The notes under the pieces: generated by a model
Told to the model about the DNA's origin: nothing
What the model saw: the letters and a program-made list of their open reading frames with translations, nothing else
Databases searched by the model: none
From: Caballeronia udeis
Lineage (GTDB): Bacteria; Pseudomonadota; Gammaproteobacteria; Burkholderiales; Burkholderiaceae
Length of the DNA stretch: 64,000 nt
Assembly (NCBI RefSeq): GCF_001544555.2
Contig: NZ_FCOK02000054.1
Location: 1 to 64,000, forward strand
Direction of reading: 5' to 3'
Made by a program: the position numbers and the translations under genes
In this document: piece by piece, positions 15,870-25,128 of the stretch
How the letters are laid out: each line of letters opens with the position of its first letter
Numbering within the stretch: the stretch's first letter is position 1

Positions 15870-16880
15870 ATGACTATGGAAGCGAAATGGCTGGAAGATT
15901 TCCTCAGTCTTGCGGAGACAAAAAGCTTTTCCCGGTCAGCCCGCAACCGGGATTTAACGCAGTCGGCATTTAGCCGGCGCATTGTCGCCCTCGAGACCTG
16001 GATGGGCACGAAACTGGTGGACCGCAGCGTCAACCCGATCTCGCTCACGCCCGCGGGCCGGATATTCCGCAGCCTGGCAACGGACATTTTGAAGAGTATG
16101 TATGCTGCCCGTAATATGGTGGGCGGTTATGAACAGTTTGCCGACAGTGATCATGTGATTCATTTTTCGGTTGCTCACACGCTGGTGTTCACGCTTTTCC
16201 CGGACTGGCTCAAGCGGCTTAATGGCAAGTTCGGCGACATCATGGCCCGGGTCCAGGCGGTCAATGTCCCAGAAGGCGTGCAACATCTCCTCGCCGGTGA
16301 CAGCGACCTGCTGATGGGCTACCACCATCCGCACCTTCCCATTGGACTGGACCCCAATCTCTTTCCGTTCCTTACCTTGGGTGTCGAGCGGGTTCTGCCG
16401 GTCTCTGCCGCGGGCAGCAACGGTAAACCGTTATTCGAGCTACCTGGAAAAAGCAGCAAACCCCTGCCTCTGCTGGCTTATTCGTCCGGAGCGTTCCTCG
16501 GGAACGTGGTCGAAATGCTGTTGCTGAATGCAACCGAGCCGTACGCCCTGTACAGATGCTTCGAGACCCACATGTCCGAAGCCTTGAAAGGTATGGTGGT
16601 GGCTGGTCACGGTATCGGCTGGCTGCCCGAGAGCTGCATTGCCAAGGAATTGAGCGACGGCACGCTTGTCCGGGCAAGCTCTGACGCGTGGACTACCGAA
16701 CTGGAAATACGTCTGTACCGTTCCGGCAAGCAGAGAGGTCGAGCTGCGGAACAGCTATGGTCTTACGTTGAACAACAGACGCCTCAAACGGCCGCAAAGG
16801 GACCATCGGAGAGCCGGGGAATGTACAGACAAGAATTCGTCCCTGCGGAGATTACATCGCAATCCTCTCCTTTCAAATAG
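15870..16880 (+). CDS. LysR-family regulator, probably of ansP
   Basis: This 336-residue LysR protein has an N-terminal winged HTH (MEAKWLEDFLSLAETKSFSR, then SARNRDLTQSAFSRRIVALE) and a substrate-binding domain. That domain ends in GMVVAGHGIGWLPESCIAKEL, the usual G-x-G-I-x-x-L-P region. ATG 15870 is preceded by AAAGAG; the frame opens at 15840. It is divergent from ansP with two interlocked inverted repeats between the genes, so control of asparagine uptake is the simplest reading. The C-terminal tail after about residue 300 is longer than usual. Confidence 0.88.
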   Translation: MTMEAKWLEDFLSLAETKSFSRSARNRDLTQSAFSRRIVALETWMGTKLVDRSVNPISLTPAGRIFRSLATDILKSMYAARNMVGGYEQFADSDHVIHFSVAHTLVFTLFPDWLKRLNGKFGDIMARVQAVNVPEGVQHLLAGDSDLLMGYHHPHLPIGLDPNLFPFLTLGVERVLPVSAAGSNGKPLFELPGKSSKPLPLLAYSSGAFLGNVVEMLLLNATEPYALYRCFETHMSEALKGMVVAGHGIGWLPESCIAKELSDGTLVRASSDAWTTELEIRLYRSGKQRGRAAEQLWSYVEQQTPQTAAKGPSESRGMYRQEFVPAEITSQSSPFK

Positions 16881-16900
16881 CGCTCCATGAATAGCTTATT

Positions 16901-16924
16901 GCCTCCGGCTAACCAGCCGGAGGC
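16901..16924. terminator. Perfect 10-bp hairpin after the lysR gene
   Basis: GCCTCCGGCT (16901-16910), loop AACC, and AGCCGGAGGC (16915-16924) form a perfect stem 20 bases after the LysR stop. The following bases (CTGTTCGTC) are only moderately T-rich, so it may be a weak intrinsic terminator. Confidence 0.5.
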
Positions 16925-17028
16925 CTGTTCGTCATCCTGACCGTATTCCTGGCAACTCCCAGATCGGATTCGTCAAGCGCACTGCCGGACACGCGCCCTT
17001 TCGCCAATGGCCGCTGCACGACAATGCC

Positions 17029-17063
17029 GCAGGATGCCCGATAGAACTGATCGGGCATCCTGC
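17029..17063. terminator. 14-bp perfect hairpin downstream of the haem lipoprotein gene
   Basis: GCAGGATGCCCGAT (17029-17042) and ATCGGGCATCCTGC (17050-17063) pair perfectly around a 7-base loop. It lies 45 bases beyond the stop of the leftward lipoprotein gene. No T-run follows on either strand, so it may terminate only partly or protect the 3' end of the mRNA. Confidence 0.5.
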
Positions 17064-17108
17064 GCGTGTCTTGCCGCGCGAGCCTCAAACCTGACGCGCA
17101 GCGGCTAG

Positions 17109-19442
17109 TCAGTTCTGCAGCAGGCTCAGGTAATTGCCGCTCGGATAGGCAGTGTTCAGCCACGTCGCCAGCCGGTTCACCTGCACCTTGTCGATTCCCT
17201 CGCCTTGCATCAGAGGGATCTGGTTCCACGTCCAGGTGGGGAAGTTTTCGACCGTGCCGCCGGACAGCGTTCCGTGGACATAGCCGATCTCGCATAAGCT
17301 CCTCATGCTCCAGTAGCAGGTCGTTTCACCGGGTACAGCGTTCGGCTGGCCCTCACGTTGCCACGTGTTGATGCCGAAGCTTGTAGTCGTATCCATCCAG
17401 TTCGACAGGAATGCACCGACAATCGCCTGCTCCGTCGCGAGGCTGGTGCCTTTCCAAACGCCGGTCTGTCCGCCGTTCCACACATCCAGGGGGCTGGAAT
17501 CCCGAATGGTCCAGCCACGGTCGACGTTGGTGACCCCTACGCCGTTATCCATTTCCTGGGCGCCCTTCAGGACATACAGGAAATTCCTGATCGGCTCGGG
17601 TCTGCCGCTGCTCTGATAGAGGTTGTTAAGCAGGCCATACGCATATTGCCAGTCGGTCGGCAAATGAACGTTGTGAGCTCCCGATCCAGGGTTCAGCAAA
17701 ATCTGCAGGTAGTACCATTGATTTGCCTTCACGTAATGGGCAACGGGACTACCGAACATGCTGTTGGCAACCGGAAAATTCTGTATTTGCGGGGAGGCAT
17801 TGAATATGAACCGCCAATATCCGCACCAGCCTCGTGCTTCAGCCTTGGGAGCTTGCTCCTCATTGACCCATGCGACCGGGCAATTGACTTCCAGGGAGTA
17901 GTCCTGGGCCAGTTCCCAGGACTTCACAAGCTGCCACTGCACCGTCCCATAGAGATTTTCTTGTTGAGGAATGGTATAGCTTCCTGACACCCCCGCATTG
18001 GGTGGGGCGAAGTTTTCGCCGAGCGCGACTCCCCAGTAATAGAGATCGTTGAAAATATCGCCCGTCTTGCCTTGCGCGTAAGGCGTCCCGCCCGTCGCAA
18101 GCTGCGTTTTCATATTGTATGTTCCGTTCCCCGTACCCTCACCCGCATATAACTTGTTCAAGTTGCTGTTGGTGAAATAGTCGCCCCACGCGTCCTTGGG
18201 ATGAATGTGCGAAACCCAGTGATTCCAGTCTGGCAACTGAAAACCGATGGGTATTTCGCGAATGTTGATCTGACCTTTGGTCGCTATGGCGGCTTTATTT
18301 ATCCCGCTCGGAAAGATCGCGGCAAGCGTGTCCAGGTCATTCTCGGATACCGCGTCAATTCCGGCGCCGCATGTCCAGTCGCTCACGGGAGCGCTGTCCA
18401 ACCCCGGCCCCGGCTGATAAGGCGGGTTCCACGGTCTGCACTTGGGACCCGGCGTGGGGTACCGGTTCGCCAGGCTCCGGATATAGCTGGCGATTTGCAG
18501 ACCCTGGTTTTGAGTCAACCCGTGATATTCGCTTCGCACAACAATCGAATTATTCGAAAAATTGAATTTGAACAAGTCACTGCCGCTGGCGGAATGACAG
18601 TCCATGCAGTGAGCCTTAAGTTGCTGACCCGCGTTGATTGGGGAATCTATCAACGTGGCGCTTTGCCACAGTGTCTGGCCTGCACTGATGTCACTGGCTC
18701 CGGGAAGTGGCGCAGTCCATTGGGTAGGATCGTCTTGAGTGAAAGCACTGGCCGGGATTAAATTTTGCCCGGAGCCATCCTGCAGGTTGAACGACAAAAC
18801 CCTGTATCCGGAACTGACGCCATCCGTTGTGTTGAACCGGAAGTTAACCACGTTGCTGCCATTGACCGCACCGGAGACGGGCACATTCAAGCTGATTGTG
18901 TCGTAGCCCCCTCCTATGCCGCCGTACAATTTTGCATTGCCCAGCACCGTGACGTTCGCATTGGTCAGATCAATCCAGTTTCCGCCATTTATCTGAATGG
19001 ACCCCTTAGCGTCGTACGACAGATTGTTGACCTGCATGGTCAGGACTTTAGCCGACGCGCCGTTTGGAACACTAAGCGTTGCACTGATGATCTTGCCGCT
19101 GCTGGCACTCATCACTTCCAGGGGCATGACAATGGCGCCCGGCATCGACGTGCTCGAACCGGCTGACGAGGTTTGAGCGGGCGTTGATGCCGCCGGGCTG
19201 CTAGCCGCCGACGCGGGACTGGATGACCCCGTTGCAGCGCCTGAGGAACTTGAAGCCGCGGCAGGGCTGCTTGCGCTGCTGGCCGGCGAGCTGGCGGCAG
19301 ACGGACTACTTGCCGAGCCGGAAACGCCATTGGGTTGACCCGATGCGCTGGAGGCGTCGCTGCCCCCTCCGCCGCCTCCGCATGCGCTTAGAAACACGCT
19401 GGTGGTCACAAGAAACATCGAAACTTTATCGAGTTTTATCAT
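17109..19442 (-). CDS. Large secreted lipoprotein with one c-type haem motif
   Basis: This 777-residue protein has a lipoprotein signal peptide with lipobox LSAC (Cys21) followed by a Gly run. A long Ser/Ala/Pro spacer (about 28-100) comes next, then a beta-rich module (about 105-225). A cytochrome-c-like segment has the covalent haem motif CMDCH at 279-283 and a closing helix (IASYIRSLANRYPTPG, about 317-332). The remaining 440 residues are rich in Trp, Tyr and Asn and match no family I recognise. It should be anchored in the outer membrane or periplasm and carry haem attached by the Ccm system. No electron-transfer partner is adjacent. The start has no obvious ribosome site. Confidence 0.8.
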   Translation of the reverse strand: MIKLDKVSMFLVTTSVFLSACGGGGGGSDASSASGQPNGVSGSASSPSAASSPASSASSPAAASSSSGAATGSSSPASAASSPAASTPAQTSSAGSSTSMPGAIVMPLEVMSASSGKIISATLSVPNGASAKVLTMQVNNLSYDAKGSIQINGGNWIDLTNANVTVLGNAKLYGGIGGGYDTISLNVPVSGAVNGSNVVNFRFNTTDGVSSGYRVLSFNLQDGSGQNLIPASAFTQDDPTQWTAPLPGASDISAGQTLWQSATLIDSPINAGQQLKAHCMDCHSASGSDLFKFNFSNNSIVVRSEYHGLTQNQGLQIASYIRSLANRYPTPGPKCRPWNPPYQPGPGLDSAPVSDWTCGAGIDAVSENDLDTLAAIFPSGINKAAIATKGQINIREIPIGFQLPDWNHWVSHIHPKDAWGDYFTNSNLNKLYAGEGTGNGTYNMKTQLATGGTPYAQGKTGDIFNDLYYWGVALGENFAPPNAGVSGSYTIPQQENLYGTVQWQLVKSWELAQDYSLEVNCPVAWVNEEQAPKAEARGWCGYWRFIFNASPQIQNFPVANSMFGSPVAHYVKANQWYYLQILLNPGSGAHNVHLPTDWQYAYGLLNNLYQSSGRPEPIRNFLYVLKGAQEMDNGVGVTNVDRGWTIRDSSPLDVWNGGQTGVWKGTSLATEQAIVGAFLSNWMDTTTSFGINTWQREGQPNAVPGETTCYWSMRSLCEIGYVHGTLSGGTVENFPTWTWNQIPLMQGEGIDKVQVNRLATWLNTAYPSGNYLSLLQN

Positions 19443-20247
19443 TGTTCATTTCGGTGCGGAAAGATGAAAGCCCCCGCCTGTGCGGCGGGAGTCCAGCATT
19501 TTTAGATGCAGCGGGATTTCCGCAAAAGACCAGTCTTTGCGTGAAGACGGCCGCTGGAATCCATTAAATTGCTGTCGCGCAGCACTTGAAGAGTGTTGGT
19601 TATATTGTCTGATGAATAAGCTGATAAACACTTAATGATCGATTGAGGCGCACGTCGCCCCAAGCATATTTTCAGGTCGCTGGATTGGCGAAGCTCGATT
19701 AGTTGTGCCATTGGGCCGATGATCAGCGGGGAATTCTTGTTTTGCTTGGGAGCGCCAAGCATGGGGCATGTGTTCTCGTCTCCACGCTACGCATTGTTTG
19801 GGTTCAAACCACAACTGCAGCATGCTTACGCAACATCGTGTGAAACGTGTGAAAACGCAGATATTAAACGTCGCGCTCAGGCGCCCGCCGTGCGCGTGGC
19901 ACTCACCATGCCGACGTGCCTCGCTTGCCGGCTGCTTCTACTCCAGGGCACTTTTCAGCGCACAGCCGGCGCGAGATACAGGTTGACCGGATCATAAATG
20001 GTATTAGCGAATTATCAAACAAATCATAATATCTATCGAAAAATATAATGTGCTCGGCTCAAACTTTAGAGCTACGACGCGGGCGGTTAATGGCGTTCCC
20101 GCAGTCGTTCACAATGCATTGCAAGGATGCAATATTACGAAATGCTTTCTATATTAATCGTTCGGTTTTATCTATCGGGCAGAACGTCAGAGCGCGCGCG
20201 TTGAGACGAAAGTGCCACCCCGGCATTCCCGTGAGCCCACGAGTAAT
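19443..20247. other. AT-richer intergenic region, no gene recognised
   Basis: About 800 bases between the lipoprotein and FRG genes, clearly more AT-rich than the surroundings, especially 19600-19640 and 19995-20050. It contains no open frame with convincing protein features. It should include the lipoprotein promoter near its left edge. The composition could mark old foreign DNA. Confidence 0.4.
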
Positions 20248-21054
20248 TTAAGGAGGATTCCTGACAGTGTGCTGTCGCGCGATTGCAGGCCATACGATCT
20301 CCAGTTCAAGCGCAATTGAACGCGCGAGTCCTTCAAGGTCCGGGAACAGCGATGCGTTCGTGATGTTCATCCTGTAGAGCGAACGCATGGCTTCGTCCCG
20401 TAGATCCGACGGCAACACGATCTTGCGCAGCAGTTCGTCACTGCAGGTGTATTGATCGAGGATCATGTCCAGCGGCTGGCGCAACAGGCCGGGCAACACA
20501 AAGGTGCCTGCTTGCGCAATCAGCCGCTGATCCATTTCGGCGGGCTCCCCGAACCACATCACCGGGTTTTCGTCGCTGAGATAAAACTTTTCGAAGTTCC
20601 CGGCCAGACGCGGGTCGATCATCTCGCGCACCAGATGCGGCGCCGAAACGGGAACGGCGCGATCCGTCCACAGTGCCGGCGTATTGACTGCAAAAACAGC
20701 GGCGTTGGACACCGCTCGCTCAAGCGCAAAGAACGCGGCAACAAAGGGCGACTTGGTGAAATCGAGCAGCCTGGTTGGTGCGCCGTGATGCTGCATCAAG
20801 CCAAGGCAACGCAGGTCGTCGGACAGCGCGCGAACATCGGAAAGATAGTTGTGCGCCTTGCGCCTGAAGATGCGAATGGCGCGCTGTTCCTGAATGCGCC
20901 ACGCCGAGCGGTCCGGAACGAACGCGGACAGGTAGCGCGATAACGAGCTTTGCAATTGCCATCGGGCGTCTTGCTGACCCCGAAACGCCCAACCATCGAG
21001 TTCAATGGTCAGGTCCATGAACTCTTGCCAACTCGACACAATGATAGTTTGCAT
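20248..21054 (-). CDS. FRG-domain protein
   Basis: This 268-residue protein carries the FRG domain, named for its conserved FRGQ motif (GWAFRGQQDARWQLQSSL). It also has the second signature LMQHHGAPTRLLDFTKSPFVAAFFAL. FRG domains occur in phage-, mobile-element- and defence-associated proteins, but their biochemical activity is not established. ATG 21054 is used; a GTG at 21060 is possible, and GGATAAG precedes both. It stands alone, on the same strand as and downstream of the NitT/TauT transporter operon, with a 150-base gap. The adjacent AT-rich region hints at horizontal transfer. Confidence 0.85.
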   Translation of the reverse strand: MQTIIVSSWQEFMDLTIELDGWAFRGQQDARWQLQSSLSRYLSAFVPDRSAWRIQEQRAIRIFRRKAHNYLSDVRALSDDLRCLGLMQHHGAPTRLLDFTKSPFVAAFFALERAVSNAAVFAVNTPALWTDRAVPVSAPHLVREMIDPRLAGNFEKFYLSDENPVMWFGEPAEMDQRLIAQAGTFVLPGLLRQPLDMILDQYTCSDELLRKIVLPSDLRDEAMRSLYRMNITNASLFPDLEGLARSIALELEIVWPAIARQHTVRNPP

Positions 21055-21168
21055 CGTCACTTATCCAGAGTAGCACTCGCTGTTTCGTGCCCGATCACCT
21101 GTTCCGGGCGCGGCATAAACAGTCGAGTGGAAAACGCAAAGCGTGGGTCCCGTCGGGAGGACCTTGTA

Positions 21169-21220
21169 CATCATGGTCAACCTCAATGATGACGATGAAT
21201 CATGACAGTTAACCATGATG
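21169..21220. terminator. Inverted repeat at the 3' end of the ABC transporter operon
   Basis: CATCATGGT (21169-21177) and ACCATGATG (21212-21220) are perfect inverted copies 34 bases apart, with the second arm covering the stop codon of the last permease gene. It may form an mRNA 3' hairpin. There is no T-run, so the terminator call is weak. Confidence 0.3.
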
Positions 21221-21940
21221 CAGACGGCGGTTCGCCATCAACAGCAGGCCGTTGCACAGCAGCGCAAACAAGGTAAGGAACAACGCGACGGCCATGATGG
21301 TGCGAATATCGCCAAGGTTCATTGCGCTGGTGAGCATGTAGCCAAGCCCACGCTGTGACGCGAACATTTCACCAATCAGCACACCCAGCAGCGTCAGGGA
21401 GAATCCCAGGCGCAGTCCCGAGACAATCTCGGGGAACACAGCGGGCAGCACCACATGCAGGATCGTTCGATGCAGCGGCAGGCGCATTGTCCGCGACGTG
21501 CGCAGATACACCGGCCGCATCTGGCGGATCGCATTCATGGTGAACATCAAAATGGGGATCAATCCGTGCATGACGCCGAACGCGACCTTGGCCGACAGTC
21601 CAAGACCAAACACGAGTAGCACCAGCGGGTAAAGCGTCACTTTCGGCAGCGAATAGAGGTTCAGCAAAATCGGCTCGGCGACAACGCCGGACATGCGGTT
21701 CACGCCGAGCACCACACCCAGCAGAATGCCTCCCGCGAGCGCAATAATGAGCGCCAGCCCAAGCGCCTTTGCGGTCTCGCTTGCATTGGACCAGAAGGCT
21801 TGAGTGCCAAGCATATGCGCGAGTTCGGTCAGCGTCGACCAGGGCGAGGACAGCGAACCGTCCCCAACCGTCAGATGCAGCACTTGCCAGCAAGCAACAA
21901 TGACCACTGCAACAATCAACGGGTCGTAGGTATGTTTCAT
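21209..21940 (-). CDS. ABC transporter permease, NitT/TauT (SsuC-like) family, gene 2
   Basis: This 243-residue inner-membrane permease has about six helices and the EAA-type cytoplasmic loop (QMRPVYLRTSRTMRLPLHRT, then the VVLPAVFPEIVSGLRLG segment). It is typical of nitrate, taurine, sulfonate or aromatic-acid importers. ATG 21940 has GGAG 7 bases upstream. It is the last of four genes (binding protein, ATPase, two permeases) on the leftward strand, so the importer is complete and has two different permease subunits. The substrate is unknown. Confidence 0.9.
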   Translation of the reverse strand: MKHTYDPLIVAVVIVACWQVLHLTVGDGSLSSPWSTLTELAHMLGTQAFWSNASETAKALGLALIIALAGGILLGVVLGVNRMSGVVAEPILLNLYSLPKVTLYPLVLLVFGLGLSAKVAFGVMHGLIPILMFTMNAIRQMRPVYLRTSRTMRLPLHRTILHVVLPAVFPEIVSGLRLGFSLTLLGVLIGEMFASQRGLGYMLTSAMNLGDIRTIMAVALFLTLFALLCNGLLLMANRRLHHG

Positions 21941-21977
21941 GGGCGCTCCGGCGGATGGCATGAGGCGTGAGGTTTGA

Positions 21978-22727
21978 TTAGCGCTGACGGCGGGACTGGA
22001 ACCGGTGATCGATGCGATTCAGCACCATGTTCACCAGGGTCACGGTAATCAGGATCAGCAACATCAGCGAGTACATGTCGTCGTTCTGGAAGTTGTTATA
22101 GGCGTAGCCGATCGCATACCCAACGCCCGATCCGGACAAGATGAATTCAGACGCAATCACGCCGATGAACGAATACGCCACCGCCAGCTTTACCCCCGTG
22201 AAAAGATACGGGAGCGCGGCGGGCAGTTTGATGAAAAAAGCCGAGCGCCATGCCGGCAGGCGCATGACCAGCCCGCTTTTGTGAAGCGCACGGGGAATGC
22301 GATCGAGGCCGTCAAGGGTCGCGGTAATCATGGTCACCACGGCGAGCAATACCGCGATGGCGATGATCGGCAGCGGGCCCACGCCCAGCACCACGATGAA
22401 CACCGGATAAAATATGAACGTAGGCACCGCGTAGTAGCTGGACAACAGGGGCTCAAGCGCCCGACGCATCCGCGGTAACGCATGAATACTCAAACCGGCA
22501 ACAAAGCCCAGCAGTACCGAGACGACTGATGCCGTCACGATCTCCAGGAGGCTGATCCCTATGTCGTGATTGAACTTGCCTGCGCGCAGCAACTCGACAC
22601 CGTGCGTCACCATTGCCGAAGGGGCCAGCAGCACGCTCGCCGGGATGACGCCCAGGCGGCATAGCACTTCGATCAGCGCGATGAAGCTGATGACCACCAC
22701 CGCCCGCAAAATGTTCTCGGTCTTCAC
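21978..22727 (-). CDS. ABC transporter permease, NitT/TauT family, gene 1
   Basis: This 249-residue permease has the same fold as its downstream neighbour. It shows an EAA loop (GLDRIPRALHKSGLVMRLPA, then FIKLPAALPYLFTGVKLAVA) and about six hydrophobic helices. The start appears to be GTG at 22727, with only a weak GGAA ribosome site. It is 16 bases after the ATPase gene and 37 bases before the second permease, so expression is clearly operonic. A heterodimeric channel with the next gene product is likely. Confidence 0.9.
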   Translation of the reverse strand: MKTENILRAVVVISFIALIEVLCRLGVIPASVLLAPSAMVTHGVELLRAGKFNHDIGISLLEIVTASVVSVLLGFVAGLSIHALPRMRRALEPLLSSYYAVPTFIFYPVFIVVLGVGPLPIIAIAVLLAVVTMITATLDGLDRIPRALHKSGLVMRLPAWRSAFFIKLPAALPYLFTGVKLAVAYSFIGVIASEFILSGSGVGYAIGYAYNNFQNDDMYSLMLLILITVTLVNMVLNRIDHRFQSRRQR

Positions 22728-22743
22728 GTTGAGTTCCGGTTGG

Positions 22744-23619
22744 TTAGTGCGCGGCGGCGGCCGTGCCCATCACCTTCATAGATTCAACGCGCAGCTTTTC
22801 CCACAACCGTGCGTTGACTTCGCCAAAACGCGGCGTTGAGACAATGCGGCTGTCGCGCGACCGGTTCCAACCCGTTTCCACAACGTCGATAAACAAACCG
22901 GGGCGTGCCGACATCACGCCGACACGATCGGACAGCATCGCGGCTTCGTCGAGCGCGTGCGTAATCAGCAGAACGGTGGCGGAAGTCTCGCGCCACAGCC
23001 GCAGCAATTCGTCTCCCATGAGCAGCCGCGTTTGCTGGTCGAGTGCGCCAAAGGGTTCATCGAGCAGGATCAGTCTCGGTTGCGTTACAAGCGTACGGGC
23101 GATGCACACGCGCTGGCGCATGCCCCCCGACAATTGCGCCGGATAAGCGCCCGCGAAATCCTTCAGGCCCATGAAGCCCATCGCGTAGTCGGTCCTGCGC
23201 TTGATTTCGGCGCCGTCCATGCCCGCCATGCGTAACCCGAACGAAATGTTGTCGCGCACATTCAGCCAGGGGAACGACGCGTCTTCCTGAAAGACGACGC
23301 CCACGCCATCCGGTACGCCCTTGACCGGGCGTCCCTCGAACATGACGGTTCCGCTGCTCGGTTCGGACAGGCCCGCGAGTGCGTCGAGCAAGGTGGACTT
23401 GCCGCAGCCCGAGGGCCCGACCACCGAGAAGAATTCACCCTTTATCAGGGTCAGGTCGATCGGGCCCAGCGCATGAAAAAGTTCCTTGGAACCATTCTTC
23501 GTGAAATGCCGCGTAACGCCGGTGAGCGTCGCATGCACCTCCTCAGGCGTCTGCGATGGCAACGTGTCCAGGACCCTGAGTGGCGCCGACCGGTTCAAGG
23601 ATGTGTTCGCCGCGGTCAT
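22744..23619 (-). CDS. ABC transporter ATP-binding protein, NitT/TauT family
   Basis: This 291-residue ATPase is complete: Walker A GPSGCGKST, signature LSGGMRQR, Walker B LILLDEPFGALD and the switch His in LLITHALDEA. Its short N-terminal extension of about 30 residues is Ser/Pro-rich. The ATG at 23619 overlaps the TGA of the binding-protein gene (ATGA), so translation is coupled. It should energise the two permeases encoded downstream. Confidence 0.93.
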   Translation of the reverse strand: MTAANTSLNRSAPLRVLDTLPSQTPEEVHATLTGVTRHFTKNGSKELFHALGPIDLTLIKGEFFSVVGPSGCGKSTLLDALAGLSEPSSGTVMFEGRPVKGVPDGVGVVFQEDASFPWLNVRDNISFGLRMAGMDGAEIKRRTDYAMGFMGLKDFAGAYPAQLSGGMRQRVCIARTLVTQPRLILLDEPFGALDQQTRLLMGDELLRLWRETSATVLLITHALDEAAMLSDRVGVMSARPGLFIDVVETGWNRSRDSRIVSTPRFGEVNARLWEKLRVESMKVMGTAAAAH

Positions 23620-24611
23620 AGTTTTCCTTTGGCCTTCAAGTCTGCGGGAAGGAAACTTGTGTCAACAAGCTTGGGCCAATCCACGTTACCGTTGAGTTCG
23701 CCGATCAGCTTGAGACCGTCTGTCATGCGATCGAGTTCTGTACGATCGAACTCGCCGGTGCTCCACATGTGCGACTTGACCATGTTGTCCACTGCTGTCT
23801 TTGCCACTTCAGGCGTCAGTTTGAAACTCTCCTGCAGCAATGCTGCCGCGGCGGCTGGATTGGCGTAGGTCGCATCGACACCCGCGCGCCGTCCGGCGAT
23901 GATCGCACGCAAGGTATCAGGATGTTCTTTTGCAAACTCGCGGGTAGTGATGCCAACCGAGGTGGTCATGGGCTGGAGGATATCGCCGGCGCGATAGACC
24001 GTGCGGTACTTAGTGTTGCGAATGATTGAAAGAGGTTCGATCAATACGGCTCCTGACACGCCACCCTGCTCCAGCAGCGTCAAGCCGTTGACATACCCGC
24101 CCGATGCGATCCGCGTGACCTTGCTCGCGTCTATGCCCTTTTCCTTGAGGACCATCAGCAGCAACATTTCAGATACCCCTTTCGGCGATGTAATGGCGAC
24201 CTTCTTGCCGGCGAGGTCGCCTACATTTTTGACGTCGGAGTTGGGCATGGTCACCATCGAGGCCTCGGCGACACTGCGTGTCCCCACATTCACGATAACG
24301 AGGTCGAGTCCCTGGCGCTGAGCCGCGAGCGCCGCCGAAACAGCCACTTCGCCGTAGGGTGTCTTACTGGCGAGAATATTGCGAACGGTCGTGCCTCCGC
24401 CGCCGGAGCTGAGGATGCCGGTGATGTCGACGCCCGCCTTCTTGAAGAGTCCGTCATGCATGGCGACTGCATACGGAAGCCCATATAAACTGCTGCCCCA
24501 TTGCGTTACCGAGATTTCATCAGCATGCGCGACGTTGAATCGCCCGGGAGCGGCTGCGAGGAGCAGTGACACACTAAACGACGTGACCGCACGCGTGATG
24601 AATGACTTCAT
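23616..24611 (-). CDS. Periplasmic substrate-binding protein, NitT/TauT family
   Basis: This 331-residue precursor has a Sec signal peptide (hydrophobic core SVSLLLAAAP, cleavage probably after AHA near residue 30). The SBP fold includes YGLPYAVAMHDGLFKKAGVD and a central GDLAGKKVAITSPKGVSEM segment. Family members bind taurine, alkanesulfonates, nitrate or thiamine-pyrimidine-like compounds; none can be chosen here because no catabolic genes are attached. It is the first gene of the four-gene operon. Confidence 0.9.
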   Translation of the reverse strand: MKSFITRAVTSFSVSLLLAAAPGRFNVAHADEISVTQWGSSLYGLPYAVAMHDGLFKKAGVDITGILSSGGGGTTVRNILASKTPYGEVAVSAALAAQRQGLDLVIVNVGTRSVAEASMVTMPNSDVKNVGDLAGKKVAITSPKGVSEMLLLMVLKEKGIDASKVTRIASGGYVNGLTLLEQGGVSGAVLIEPLSIIRNTKYRTVYRAGDILQPMTTSVGITTREFAKEHPDTLRAIIAGRRAGVDATYANPAAAAALLQESFKLTPEVAKTAVDNMVKSHMWSTGEFDRTELDRMTDGLKLIGELNGNVDWPKLVDTSFLPADLKAKGKL

Positions 24612-25128
24612 TGGTTACTCCGGACCAGGATAGAGAGAGGATCAATTGCTTTAGATTACACAGTCAAAAAGAGCGTACACCTGTTATTTTCATTTCTCAT
24701 GCGTGAAGCATGCCGGGTGATATCGCCCGGTGCACCCCTTTGAAACCAGGCTTCGTTTCAATATTCACTTGGCATTCTTCAGTTTACTGAATCAAAAAAA
24801 TACACGAACAAACTGGCCGCGAAAACCGCAGGATAAATAGCGTACACAACGCAATTATCTTGACGGCGCCGGCCTCCCGGCAATGGTGCAACGGAGCATT
24901 AGAATGCAGCACGAGGTGATTGGCAACCCGATAACGGTTCCTGAAGCAGATTCTCGCTGAGCATCCCAGGTGAACATGAATGATGCCCCACGGTCAATCA
25001 TCCAACTTTTGAAGCAGGCGTGCAGCCTGGGCCTCCAAAGCGCCGGGCTGACCGCGCCGAAAACGTTCATCGGCAATGTCATATCATGTTCACTTCCCGA
25101 CCATCCCTACCGCGCGAGGCGGATCGAC
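24612..25128. other. Divergent intergenic region between ABC importer and oligopeptidase
   Basis: About 500 bases, AT-rich around 24640-24850, that must carry the importer promoter. A near-palindrome CCGGGTGATATCGCCCGG lies at 24713-24730 in the importer leader. The M3 peptidase frame stays open upstream to 24970, but the extra residues do not look like peptidase sequence. Confidence 0.4.

Noticed and set aside
19719..19997. 92-residue + strand ORF in the AT-rich region
   Set aside because: No ribosome site, no domain, and composition unlike neighbouring genes.
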